NCBI GenBank assembly: GCA_964435285.1
Contig: CAYSYA010000012.1
Span: forward strand, 1 to 41,671
Length of the DNA stretch: 41,671 nucleotides
Reading direction: 5' to 3'
Source: GCA-2718035 sp964435285
Lineage (GTDB): Bacteria; Bacteroidota; Bacteroidia; Flavobacteriales; TMED113
Below, piece after piece: positions 33,841-41,671 of the stretch. Numbering within the stretch: the stretch's first letter is position 1; each line of letters begins with the position of its first letter. The notes beneath the pieces were generated by a model. The model did no database searches and had not been told where the DNA came from. It was given only the letters and a program-made list of their open reading frames with translations. The position numbers and the translations under genes are program-made.

Positions 33841-35799
33841 ATGAAAAATTTTACTATTTCTATGTTTTTTATTGTTTGTTTTGGACTAAGTATTTCTTTT
33901 GCTCAAACTAACAATAAAATCAAATTCAAAAAATCTAAACAAGAAACAACAATTAAAAATATTGAAGTTTCAAATACAATCGAATCTAGACAAGGAGGTG
34001 ATTGCATTTTTTCAGATGATTTCTCAAATCCCTCTACATGGGTTATTGATCACGATGCTACTGCTTGTGATTTAGATTGGGAAATTGGAACAGGATTAGA
34101 AACCGGAGGGAGCTATCCAATATCATCTATAGAATCATCAACAGCAAGTAATGGATATGCTATGATTGATTCTGATGAATACGGAGGAGAAGAAGGTGGA
34201 ACTGAGGTGGAAGACTCTTGGTTTACAACTGCTCAACCTATTAACTTATCAAGTTATCCTAATGTAGTTTTACAGTTTGAGACATGGTACAGAAGCTGGA
34301 CTTTTGAAAAGTGTTGGATTGTAACAAGTACTGATGGTGTTACTTGGCCAGAATTAACTCCAGATTCTGAAGAAGATCCAGCCGCTGGTATATACGAAGT
34401 TTTTCCTGGTATCTCAGGTGATGGTGGTGCAGATGTTGGAGATAATCCACTTACTAAAAGAATTAATATTTCTGAATCTGCTGGAGGTCAAGAACAAGTA
34501 TGGATTAGATTTCACTGGACTGGAACATGGGGTTACGCATGGTTCGTAGATGACGTATGTGTTATTGAGCAACCTGCAGATGATTTAGTTTTGAACTATG
34601 GGGTTGTTTCACATACAGGTACAGGTGAGGAATACGGTAGAATCCCACAAAACCAATTAGGTAATTCAATGCAATTTGGTGGCGAAGTTTTTAATTTTGG
34701 AATAAATAACCAAAGTGAAGCTACTTTAAGCATGAACATGTCTCTAGACGGAAATACTGTTGTTTCTGGTGAATCAGGATTTACTATGTACTCAGCAGAT
34801 GCAGACGGATTTTATAACGTAGAAGAAACTGATGGTTTGATAGATTCTGACGAGTCAGTTTATTTCCAATTAGATGCCGCTCCTCCTAGTACAGAAATTG
34901 GAATGTATACTGTTGATTTTTCAGTAGAATCATTAAATGAAATGGATGGTTCTGAAAACTTTGGAAATAATATTCAATCTAGAGAATTTGAAATTACCAA
35001 TGATCTTTACTCTGTTGATGGAATTGATGTTTATTCTGAACCTACTATAACAAGACTAGGAACTGGTTCGTTTACTGATGCTACTGATGGGTTTATGATT
35101 ATGACATATTACGAAATTGAAGAAACTACTGATGTTGCTGGTCTAGAAATTATGCTTGACTCTTACGCATACACTACTCCATTAACAGTTCCTGGAGGTG
35201 AGATAATTATATCACTGAAAGATACTTCAGATGTTTTAGCAGGGTTTGATTTAGCAAGTTTTCCTTCTTCTTCTTTAGTAGAATCAGATTTTTATATGGT
35301 AACTCAAGGAGATATTGATGACGGTTCATTAGAAGTTGCATTTGACTCTCCATATACATTAAGTCCAGGAGCATACTATGCATGTGTTGAGATGTATAGT
35401 AACAACAATGCTTCTGATATTTACATCCTTGATGATGAAACCGTTCCACAACCGGGTAGCGCTAGTATGATTTTTATTCCTGGTGATGCAGTTTACAGTA
35501 ATGGAACTGCAGCTGGTGTAAGAATGAAATTAGGTAACGGACAAGGTTTTGATATTGAAGAAGCTACTTTAAACGGAGTTTCTGTTTATCCAAACCCATC
35601 AACTGGACTAATTAATATTAATTTTGAAAATAATGATGATTATACTATTGAAGTAACAAATATCATTGGAGAAATAATTTTATTAGATAAAGTTAATTCA
35701 AACACTAATATTGATTTAAGCAATTTTGACAAAGGAACTTATTTAATTAAAGTGTCAAATTCAAAATCAAGTAAAACTGAAAGAATTGTTATTGAATAA
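33841..35799 (+). CDS. T9SS-sorted secreted protein with MAM/cleaved-adhesin-like domain
   Basis: A 652-residue extracellular protein. The signal peptide spans 1-22 (ending SFAQ). After a short charged linker, residues about 55-245 form a beta-sandwich of the choice-of-anchor-J/cleaved adhesin type: FSDDFSNPSTWVIDHDATACDLDW at the start, then DSWFTTAQPINLSSYP and WGYAWFVDDVCVIE at the end. A second acidic beta-rich stretch of about 330 residues follows, without a recognised domain. The C-terminus from about 580 is a T9SS type A domain: VYPNPSTGLININF, VTNIIGE and NFDKGTYLIKVSNSKSSKTERIVIE. No catalytic motif is visible; a role in adhesion or a surface layer is inferred. It lies 56 bases after gcvP and ends at a strong terminator. 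Confidence 0.88.
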   Translation: MKNFTISMFFIVCFGLSISFAQTNNKIKFKKSKQETTIKNIEVSNTIESRQGGDCIFSDDFSNPSTWVIDHDATACDLDWEIGTGLETGGSYPISSIESSTASNGYAMIDSDEYGGEEGGTEVEDSWFTTAQPINLSSYPNVVLQFETWYRSWTFEKCWIVTSTDGVTWPELTPDSEEDPAAGIYEVFPGISGDGGADVGDNPLTKRINISESAGGQEQVWIRFHWTGTWGYAWFVDDVCVIEQPADDLVLNYGVVSHTGTGEEYGRIPQNQLGNSMQFGGEVFNFGINNQSEATLSMNMSLDGNTVVSGESGFTMYSADADGFYNVEETDGLIDSDESVYFQLDAAPPSTEIGMYTVDFSVESLNEMDGSENFGNNIQSREFEITNDLYSVDGIDVYSEPTITRLGTGSFTDATDGFMIMTYYEIEETTDVAGLEIMLDSYAYTTPLTVPGGEIIISLKDTSDVLAGFDLASFPSSSLVESDFYMVTQGDIDDGSLEVAFDSPYTLSPGAYYACVEMYSNNNASDIYILDDETVPQPGSASMIFIPGDAVYSNGTAAGVRMKLGNGQGFDIEEATLNGVSVYPNPSTGLININFENNDDYTIEVTNIIGEIILLDKVNSNTNIDLSNFDKGTYLIKVSNSKSSKTERIVIE

Positions 35800-35815
35800 A
35801 TAATAATTCTATATT

Positions 35816-35849
35816 AAAAAAAAAGCCCGGTTTATATCGGGCTTTTTTT
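35816..35849. terminator. Strong bidirectional intrinsic terminator
   Basis: GCCCG pairs with CGGGC around an eight-base loop, with a run of nine A on one side and seven T on the other. It serves the secreted protein gene on the plus strand and mlaF on the minus strand, which converge here. The terminator overlaps the first two bases of the mlaF stop codon. Confidence 0.92.
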
Positions 35850-36600
35850 ACATAAAACTTTTTAATCTCCTAAATATTTCAGAAGAAAATATAAATTTAT
35901 TTAGATCTTTATTTGTACTGTTCATAATTTCGTCCTTTGACCCCTCCCATAATTTTTTTCCCTTTTGAATAAATATTATATAATCTCCTATTTGCATGAC
36001 TGAGTTCATGTCGTGAGTATTAATAACAGTAGTTATATTATACTCATATGTGATTTCTTTTAATAATTCATCTATAACAGTGGCAGTATAAGGATCTAAT
36101 CCTGAGTTTGGTTCATCGCAAAATAAATATTTTGGTTTTAAAATAATAGCTCTAGCAATTGCAACTCTTTTTTGCATCCCCCCACTTAAGTCAGCAGGAT
36201 ACAAACTGTTTACGTTATCTAAATTAACCCTATTCAAACAAAAATTTACCCTATCTTTCATCTGCTCTGTGGACATTGATGAAAACATAATAAGAGGAAC
36301 CATTAAGTTCTCTTCAATAGTTTTAGAATCAAACAATGCTCCTCCCTGAAAAACCATACCAATTTCTTTTCTTATATTTTGTTTTTCCTTCTGACTCATT
36401 GAAGAAAAATTTCTCTTATCAAAAGAAATTGAACCAGAGTCAATTTCATGTAAACCTAGCATTGATTTTATTGCAACTGTCTTTCCCGAACCACTTCTAC
36501 CAATTATTAAATTAACTTTACCTGGAAAAAAACTAGCTGAAATATTATCTAAAACTAAATTAGGGCCAAATGATTTAATTACATTTTTTACTTCTATCAT
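35848..36600 (-). CDS. mlaF: MlaF-like phospholipid-transport ABC ATPase
   Basis: The cytoplasmic ATPase of an Mla/Mce-type ABC system that moves phospholipids between inner and outer membranes. Walker A GRSGSGKT (34-41), Q-loop MVFQGGALFDSKTIEEN (the GALFDS segment is typical of MlaF), signature LSGGMQKRVAIARA, Walker B YLFCDEPNSGLDP and switch His in NTHDMNSVM are seen. The length is 250 residues. It lies five bases after mlaE, forming a two-gene unit. The substrate-binding MlaD/MCE protein is not in the window, as is common in Bacteroidota where it lies elsewhere. Confidence 0.9.
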   Translation of the reverse strand: MIEVKNVIKSFGPNLVLDNISASFFPGKVNLIIGRSGSGKTVAIKSMLGLHEIDSGSISFDKRNFSSMSQKEKQNIRKEIGMVFQGGALFDSKTIEENLMVPLIMFSSMSTEQMKDRVNFCLNRVNLDNVNSLYPADLSGGMQKRVAIARAIILKPKYLFCDEPNSGLDPYTATVIDELLKEITYEYNITTVINTHDMNSVMQIGDYIIFIQKGKKLWEGSKDEIMNSTNKDLNKFIFSSEIFRRLKSFM

Positions 36601-36605
36601 AATGA

Positions 36606-37346
36606 TTAACTTAAAAGTAACTGAGTTATTAAATAGTTAAATATAATAATCAAAATACTTGAGTTTACTACTCCTTTGGTACTTGCTTGACCTACTTCAA
36701 GAGCTCCACCTTTTGTGTAATAGCCATAAAAAGCAGGGAGTGTAGCTATAATTATTGCAAAGAAAACTGTTTTTATATATGCATAAAAAACGTTAAAGGG
36801 AATAAAGTAATACTGCACACCATCTAAAAACTCTGTTGTACTACATAAACCAGTTATATCACCAAAAAACCAACCTCCTATAATTGCAAGAAACATACTA
36901 AAAGTAATTAAAATGGGATTAAAAAAAATAAGGGCAAAAATTTTTGGTAAGACAAGGTAAGATGCTGAGTTTATACCCATCATTTCAAGTGCATCAATTT
37001 GTTCGGTAACTCTCATCGTACCGATAGTTGATGCGATATTAGAACCCATTTTTCCTGCTAAAATCAAGCTAATCATTGTTGGTGAAAATTCTAAAATTAT
37101 TGAATCCCTAGTAGCTAAACCAATCAAATAACTAGGTAATAATGGATTTTCTAAATTATAAGCAATTTGAAGAGTTACGACGGCTCCAACAAATAATGAC
37201 ACAAAAGCAACAAATCCAATCGAAGAAACTCCTAAAACAAAAACTTCATTCAAAAAACTTTTGTAAAAAACTGTAAGCTTTGAGGGTCTACTGAAAACTT
37301 TTTTAACAAAAAGAAAATATTTACCAATTAGACTAAAAATGTTCAT
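36606..37346 (-). CDS. mlaE: MlaE-like phospholipid-transport ABC permease
   Basis: The inner-membrane permease of the Mla/Mce system. Five to six hydrophobic helices lie within 246 residues. Family motifs include GAVVTLQIAYNL, the MGSNIASTIGTMRVTEQIDALEMMGI segment (the MlaE EQIDAL signature) and LPAFYGYYTKGGALEVGQASTKGVV near the C-terminus. It is the first gene of the mlaE-mlaF unit, divergent from the small lipoprotein gene across 35 bases of AT-rich DNA that must contain both promoters. Confidence 0.92.
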   Translation of the reverse strand: MNIFSLIGKYFLFVKKVFSRPSKLTVFYKSFLNEVFVLGVSSIGFVAFVSLFVGAVVTLQIAYNLENPLLPSYLIGLATRDSIILEFSPTMISLILAGKMGSNIASTIGTMRVTEQIDALEMMGINSASYLVLPKIFALIFFNPILITFSMFLAIIGGWFFGDITGLCSTTEFLDGVQYYFIPFNVFYAYIKTVFFAIIIATLPAFYGYYTKGGALEVGQASTKGVVNSSILIIIFNYLITQLLLS

Positions 37347-37381
37347 ATTCTTTTTTAAAAATAATTATATTTATTAATACT

Positions 37382-37513
37382 ATGAAAAATTTACTAATAT
37401 CTACATTATTATTATTATTTATTGGAGCTTCTTTTTCTTCATGTAAATTATTAAAGAAAGATTGCGACTGTCCTCCTACACCTGCAAAAATACCTCTTAA
37501 GCTTTTAAAATGA
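37382..37513 (+). CDS. Small lipoprotein (43 aa), coupled to manC
   Basis: A short open frame of 43 codons starting MKNLLISTLL. A positively charged start, a hydrophobic core (4-17) and a lipobox-like FSSC with Cys21 indicate a lipoprotein signal peptide. The mature part would be only 23 residues, starting CKLLKKDCDCPPTP with the Cys pair C28/C30. Its stop overlaps the manC start in an ATGA (37510-37513), a strong sign of real translation. I recall similar tiny CDCP-type lipoproteins in other Flavobacteriia but no function. The alternative is a translated leader peptide for manC. Confidence 0.72.
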   Translation: MKNLLISTLLLLFIGASFSSCKLLKKDCDCPPTPAKIPLKLLK

Positions 37514-38532
37514 AAGATTTGTTTTGCATTATTCTAGCTGGTGGAATCGGTAGTAGATTCTACCCATTGAGTCATGAAGATGAGCCAAAACAATTCTTAG
37601 ACTTTTTTGGTGAAAAGGAATCATTAATACAAAAAACATATAATCGGATTTCTCTATTTGTTCAAAATAAAAATATTTTTGTTCTAACGAATAGTAAATA
37701 TGCTAATCTTACAAAAAAACATCTTGGAAAAATACCAAAAGAAAATATTTTATGCGAACCGATTCAAAAAAATACTGCTGCATCAATAGCATACGGAAGT
37801 TTTACCATTCATAGCAAAAACAACAATGCAAAAATAATTGTTTGCCCTTCCGATCATTTAATTAACGACAACTTAAAGTTTAAAAACTTATGCTTAAAGG
37901 CTTTTAATTATTTAAATATTCAAAGCCAAATTGTTACTATAGGAATCACGCCAACAAGTGCTCACACTGGTTACGGTTACATAAAAACAATCAAAGGCAA
38001 AAACAATGAAATAACAGATGTTAAAGAATTTAAAGAAAAGCCTGATAAAAAAACAGCAAAAAAATTTCTAGATAGTAAAACATTTTTATGGAACTCTGGT
38101 ATATTTATTTTCAAATCTGAATTAATTATTCAACAATTTAAGTTACATCTACGTAAAACATATAACTCATTTGAAAAAATTTTAAATAACAAAAAATTTG
38201 ACTTAACTAGTTGTTTTTCAAAGATTGAAAACATCTCCTTTGATTATGCTATTTTAGAAAAAAGTAAAAAAATTCAAGTACTTAAGACTAACATAGGTTG
38301 GAATGACTTAGGTAGCTATTCTTCACTATACAAGGAACTAAAAAAAACAAATTTCAACAATGCTCTCAATGTTAAAGAGGCAAAAATAATAGATTCTAAA
38401 AATAATTTGATAGTCCTACCAAAAGGAAAAAAAATAATTCTAAAAGGACTTAATAATTATATAATAGTAGAAAAGAATAACACATTGTTAATTTACCCAA
38501 AAAGCAATGACCAAGAAATTGGAAAATTATAA
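37510..38532 (+). CDS. manC: Mannose-1-phosphate guanylyltransferase
   Basis: A cytoplasmic enzyme forming GDP-mannose from GTP and mannose-1-phosphate for glycans, including fucose and LPS sugars. The nucleotide-binding loop is LAGGIGSRFYPLSHEDEPKQF (9-29), with CEPIQKNTAASIAYG, VCPSDHLI, FKEKPD and ILEKSKKIQVLKTNIGWNDLGSY all typical. At 340 residues it is the single-domain type, lacking the C-terminal phosphomannose isomerase fused in ManC/AlgA bifunctional enzymes. It is translationally coupled to the upstream small lipoprotein. It converges on the repeat protein gene with three bases between stops. Confidence 0.93.
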   Translation: MKDLFCIILAGGIGSRFYPLSHEDEPKQFLDFFGEKESLIQKTYNRISLFVQNKNIFVLTNSKYANLTKKHLGKIPKENILCEPIQKNTAASIAYGSFTIHSKNNNAKIIVCPSDHLINDNLKFKNLCLKAFNYLNIQSQIVTIGITPTSAHTGYGYIKTIKGKNNEITDVKEFKEKPDKKTAKKFLDSKTFLWNSGIFIFKSELIIQQFKLHLRKTYNSFEKILNNKKFDLTSCFSKIENISFDYAILEKSKKIQVLKTNIGWNDLGSYSSLYKELKKTNFNNALNVKEAKIIDSKNNLIVLPKGKKIILKGLNNYIIVEKNNTLLIYPKSNDQEIGKL

Positions 38533-38535
38533 GTT

Positions 38536-40743
38536 TTAATCTACAATTACTCTTTCAATAAATAACTTATCACTGTCAACTATTTGTAACTGATAAATTC
38601 CTTTTCCATAATTTTCAAGATCTGTAGAATAGAAAATGTGAGATTCTAAAGAATTGAATTCAGTAACCTTTATAATCTGACCGACAGAATTAAAAATATT
38701 CAAAGTAATATTACTATTTTCAGATTTAAAGTATTTAATATTAACGATACCATTTGTTGGATTTGGATAAATTAGAAAATTTTTCTCAAATTCTTCATCA
38801 ATTCCTATACCATCATCAAAGTCACAAACATTACCTTCACCATCTCCATCAGAATCTTGTTGATTTGGGTTAAATACATAAAAACAGTTGTCAATATAAT
38901 CACAAACACCATCCCCATCATAATCATCAGTAATTCCATCTCCATCATCATCAGCACAATTGCCATTACAATCAAAACCTTCTTCAGCATAAACACATGA
39001 ACCATCATCATCTGTAGCAACTACAGAGAAATTACATGCAATTTCATCTACACAACCACTTACTTCAATTTCATCACAGACACCGTCCCCATCTTCATCA
39101 TTTAAACAATCACCATTACAGTCCAAATAGATGTCCTCCACATAATCACATGAACCATCATCAGTATTAGCAGATTCATTATAATTACAAGCTACTGAAT
39201 CTGTACATCCAAAATAAATACATGACCCATCATCTTGAGTAGCACTTGAATCGAAATTATCAGCTAAAGGATAAGTACAGCCAAATATTTCTAATTCATC
39301 ACAAATTCCATCTGCATCAATATCATTTAGACAATCACTATTACAATCTAAATAATTTTCGATTGGAAAATCACAAGAACCATCATCAATATCAGCAAAA
39401 GGATCATAATTACAAGCCGTAATAAGAGTACATCCTTGGTATAAACATGAACCATCATCTTCATTGGCAAGTGGATCAAAATTATAAGCATCTAAATCCA
39501 TACACCCTCCTACTTCATCTTCATCACAGACACCGTCACCATCTTCATCATTTAAACATAAGCCATCACAATTAACATAATCAACTCCAAATAAATCGAG
39601 AACATATAAGCAGGAATCGTCGTCAACAGAAGCATTTGAATCATAATTACATGCTAAGAAATTAGTACAACCTTCATATAAACATGAATTATCATCAACG
39701 TTAGCTATTAAGTCATAGTTAAGTGCTGTATTATCAGTACAACCCAAGACAATAAGAGTGTTACAAGAACTATCATCATCTGTTGCAATAGGGTCAAATT
39801 CTAAATATCCAGGATCTGTACAACCCAAAATTTCCAACTCATCACATATTCCATCATTATCAATGTCACTTAAACATTCACCATTACAATCTAAATAAGT
39901 CTCAATTGGATATGAACAAGTACCATCTTCATCAGTTGCATTTGTATCATAATTACACGCTGTAAAGTCAGAGCATCCTAAAATTTCTAATTCATCACAA
40001 ACACCATCACCATCAGAGTCATTTAAACAACCACTATTACAATCTAAATAAGTCTCAATTGGATATGAACAAGAACCATCTTCATCAGTTGCATTTGTAT
40101 CATAGTTACATGCTAAAGTATCAGTACAACCATTTATTTCAACTTCATTACAAATCCCATCTCCATCAGCATCATTTAAACAGTTACCATTACAATCTAA
40201 ATAAGTCTCTAATGGAAATATACAAGAAGCATCATCAGTTGCATTTGGATCATAGTTACATGCTAAAGCATCAGAACATCCTAAAATTTCTAATTCGTCA
40301 CAAACACCGTCTTCGTCTACATCATTCAGACAATCACCATTACAATCTAGATATAACTCTAAAGGATATATACAAGAACCATCGTTGTCAGTTGCATTTA
40401 AATCATAATTACACGCTGTAAAGTCAGTGCAACCGTCTAATAAAAGAGTTAAACAAGAACCGTCATCATCTGTAGCGTTTGGATTAAACTCTAAATATAA
40501 TGAATCAGTACAACCACTTACTTCCACTTCATCACAAACTCCATCACCATCAGTATCATTTAAACAAGTACCATTACAATCAAAATAATCAACCCCATAT
40601 ATATCAATAGCATAAATACATGAATCATTATCATCAGTTGCTGATGAATCGTAATTACAGGCTATAAAATCAGTACATCCAGAAATTGGTACTGTTTGAC
40701 CAAATAAAATAAAAGGAAAGAAAATTAGTAATAACTTTTTCAT
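38536..40743 (-). CDS. Extracellular Cys/Asp-rich repeat protein with T9SS type A sorting domain
   Basis: A secreted protein of about 735 residues. I choose the ATG at 40743 (MKKLLLIFFPF), which gives a normal signal peptide ending FGQ, over the in-frame ATG at 40758. The body holds 14 copies of a 20-21 residue module that starts GCTD..ACNYD and ends ATDDDGSC, nine of them followed by a thrombospondin-3-like segment DCNG.CLND.DGDGVCDE. The last Asp-rich unit (DDDGDGITDDYDGDGVCD ... DSDGDGEGNVCD) is a classic Ca2+-binding TSP3 array. The final about 85 residues are a T9SS type A domain: YPNPTNGIVNIKY, IFNSVGQII and YGKGIYQLQIVDSDKL. The role is probably a Ca2+-rigidified surface stalk or adhesin; no enzymatic domain is present. 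Confidence 0.9.
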   Translation of the reverse strand: MKKLLLIFFPFILFGQTVPISGCTDFIACNYDSSATDDNDSCIYAIDIYGVDYFDCNGTCLNDTDGDGVCDEVEVSGCTDSLYLEFNPNATDDDGSCLTLLLDGCTDFTACNYDLNATDNDGSCIYPLELYLDCNGDCLNDVDEDGVCDELEILGCSDALACNYDPNATDDASCIFPLETYLDCNGNCLNDADGDGICNEVEINGCTDTLACNYDTNATDEDGSCSYPIETYLDCNSGCLNDSDGDGVCDELEILGCSDFTACNYDTNATDEDGTCSYPIETYLDCNGECLSDIDNDGICDELEILGCTDPGYLEFDPIATDDDSSCNTLIVLGCTDNTALNYDLIANVDDNSCLYEGCTNFLACNYDSNASVDDDSCLYVLDLFGVDYVNCDGLCLNDEDGDGVCDEDEVGGCMDLDAYNFDPLANEDDGSCLYQGCTLITACNYDPFADIDDGSCDFPIENYLDCNSDCLNDIDADGICDELEIFGCTYPLADNFDSSATQDDGSCIYFGCTDSVACNYNESANTDDGSCDYVEDIYLDCNGDCLNDEDGDGVCDEIEVSGCVDEIACNFSVVATDDDGSCVYAEEGFDCNGNCADDDGDGITDDYDGDGVCDYIDNCFYVFNPNQQDSDGDGEGNVCDFDDGIGIDEEFEKNFLIYPNPTNGIVNIKYFKSENSNITLNIFNSVGQIIKVTEFNSLESHIFYSTDLENYGKGIYQLQIVDSDKLFIERVIVD
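38860..40690 (-). repeat. Array of degenerate coding repeats, about 150 bp period
   Basis: Within the repeat protein gene, similar blocks recur. For example, the 10-mer ctaaataagt starts at 39891, 40044 and 40197, a spacing of 153 bp, or 51 codons, per module pair. Copies differ by several substitutions and by insertion or loss of the Asp-rich half, so this is an older array than the perfect repeat at 41200. Confidence 0.8.
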
Positions 40744-40847
40744 AAAAAATATTATCAACTTGAATAAATCACATGCTTCACAAGCCAGAAGGAATTCAAA
40801 TTATTTTAATTTTAAGTTAACAAAACTAAAAATAATACTATACAAAT

Positions 40848-41671
40848 TTAATCAACAATAACTCTTTGAGATACTACTTTATCAGCGTCATGTAATTGGA
40901 TTTGATAAATACCTTTTCCATAATTTTCTAAATCTAAAGAATAGTCAATATTTGAATCAAATGCTTTAATTTCTATTGTTTCTACAATTTGACCAATGTT
41001 GTTTATGATTCTTAAAATTATATTGTTTCCTGAATTTAAATATTGAATATTAACTAATCCTTTAGTTGGATTTGGAAATACTAAAATTGAATTATTATTT
41101 TCTTCATCCAAACCAATACCATCATCTGGATCACATTCATCTCCTTCACCATCACCATCAAAATCTTCTTGGTCAGGGTTATATACATCTACACAGTTAT
41201 CTAATTCATCACAAATCTCATCCCCATCAGCATCATTTATACAGTTACCATCACAATCATAATACTCCTCAGCATATTCACAGGAACCATCATCGTCAGT
41301 AGCATTAGGATTATAGTTACATGCATTAGCATCTGTACACCCAACTATTTCTAATTCATCACAAATCTCATCCCCATCAGCATCATTTATACAGTTACCA
41401 TCACAATCATAATACTCCTCAGCATATTCACAGGAACCATCATCGTCAGTAGCATTAGGATTATAGTTACATGCATTAGCATCTGTACACCCAACTATTT
41501 CTAATTCATCACAAATCTCATCCCCATCAGCATCATTTATACAGTTACCATCACAATCATAATACTCCTCAGCATATTCACAGGAACCATCATCAGTATT
41601 AGCAGATTCATTATAGTTACAAGCTGTTAAATCTGTACATCCAAATACTACTAAGGTAGCACATGAACCAT
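40848..41671 (-). CDS. Second Cys/Asp-rich T9SS repeat protein, partial (N-terminus outside window)
   Basis: The frame is open from the stop at 40848 to the right edge, about 273 residues, with no start codon needed inside the window; the short 87-codon start at 41111 (TTG) is not the real one. From the C-terminus backward it has a T9SS type A domain (FPNPTKGLVNIQY, IINNIGQIV, YGKGIYQIQLHDADKV), a TSP3-like Ca2+ array (DNCVDVYNPDQEDFDGDGEGDECD), and at least three full Cys/TSP3 module pairs (GCTDANACNYNP, NATDDDGSC, DCDGNCINDADGDEICDELE). It is a paralogue of the gene 104 bases downstream and lies in the same direction. Confidence 0.92.
   Translation of the reverse strand, partial: GSCATLVVFGCTDLTACNYNESANTDDGSCEYAEEYYDCDGNCINDADGDEICDELEIVGCTDANACNYNPNATDDDGSCEYAEEYYDCDGNCINDADGDEICDELEIVGCTDANACNYNPNATDDDGSCEYAEEYYDCDGNCINDADGDEICDELDNCVDVYNPDQEDFDGDGEGDECDPDDGIGLDEENNNSILVFPNPTKGLVNIQYLNSGNNIILRIINNIGQIVETIEIKAFDSNIDYSLDLENYGKGIYQIQLHDADKVVSQRVIVD
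41200..41594 (-). repeat. Perfect 150-bp tandem repeat, 2.6 copies
   Basis: The units at 41201-41350 and 41351-41500 are identical base for base, and a third copy is identical to 41594 before diverging. Each encodes 50 residues, one Cys module plus one Asp-rich module. Absence of even synonymous change points to very recent expansion or gene conversion, or to assembly copying. Confidence 0.95.

Noticed and set aside
40848..41111. A stand-alone 87-residue gene at the right end
   Set aside because: The start would be a TTG inside the conserved sequence before the sorting domain. The frame is open and repeat-rich all the way to the window edge, so this is the C-terminal end of a longer gene.
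40059..41302. Plus-strand His-rich open frames (two, 120 and 78 codons)
   Set aside because: They are antisense shadows of the Asp/Cys-rich repeats: GAT and ATC codons read in reverse give His, Leu and Ser-rich text. No start context or homology.
41200..41594. Possible CRISPR-like direct repeats
   Set aside because: The 150-bp units are contiguous without spacers, in frame and coding, so this is a tandem coding repeat.
1..41671. Mobile element, prophage or defence island
   Set aside because: No integrase, transposase, terminal inverted repeats, restriction-modification, CRISPR-Cas or toxin-antitoxin genes were seen on either strand; most genes are core metabolism or envelope functions.

Overview
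The window is a very AT-rich, gene-dense chromosomal segment of an uncultured-looking marine member of the Bacteroidota, most likely order Flavobacteriales. The evidence is several secreted proteins with type IX secretion system (T9SS) C-terminal sorting domains, a PorV/PorQ-like protein, Bacteroidota-style promoter boxes (TAnnTTTG), few recognisable Shine-Dalgarno sites, a flavobacterial carotenoid cluster, a NhaD sodium/proton antiporter, and gene spacing of only a few bases. No gap between genes exceeds about 170 bases. I see no phage, insertion sequence, CRISPR array, toxin-antitoxin pair or recognisable defence system.

Layout, left to right. A tRNA-Val(GAC) is cut by the left edge, followed by a CNNM/CBS membrane protein. 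A compact carotenoid operon (crtI-crtB-unknown-crtZ, minus strand) comes next. Upstream of it is a tRNA-Val(TAC) with a terminator, fed by a probable gdh-nhaD-folC operon. anmK and a divergent acyl-CoA dehydrogenase follow, then a secreted LVIVD/choice-of-anchor-B protein. A minus-strand operon pabB-tilS-dsbD-gmhA follows, and then an orphan NTF2-like membrane-anchored protein. Next comes porV-like-lnt-lpd. After these are pssA-purS (plus) and kdsD-tatC-lptB (minus, LPS and envelope), an M20 amidohydrolase, an MBL-fold hydrolase, and a kynU-kmo kynurenine pair. gcvP, a T9SS-sorted adhesin-like protein, an mlaE-mlaF lipid transporter pair and a tiny lipoprotein coupled to a mannose-1-phosphate guanylyltransferase follow. 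The right end holds two tandem, related, cysteine- and aspartate-rich repeat proteins, the second cut by the right edge.

Much of the content serves the cell envelope and its exterior. This includes LPS core sugars and transport (gmhA, kdsD, lptB), lipoprotein acylation (lnt), phospholipid synthesis and trafficking (pssA, mlaEF), periplasmic thiol chemistry (dsbD), Tat export, GDP-mannose supply, carotenoid pigment, and T9SS cargo. The rest is housekeeping: folate, purine, tRNA modification, glycine cleavage, lipoamide dehydrogenase and amino-acid catabolism.

The most unusual material is the surface-repeat system. One Cys-containing module (GCTD..ACNYD followed by ATDDDGSC) alternates with a thrombospondin-3-like Asp/Cys module (DCNG.CLND.DGDGVCDE) in two adjacent T9SS proteins. 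One of them carries a perfect 150-bp tandem repeat. The same module also appears inside the unrelated LVIVD protein about 26 kb away. A 43-residue lipoprotein with an ATGA overlap onto manC, and an uncharacterised secreted protein embedded in the crt operon, are the best small unknowns.
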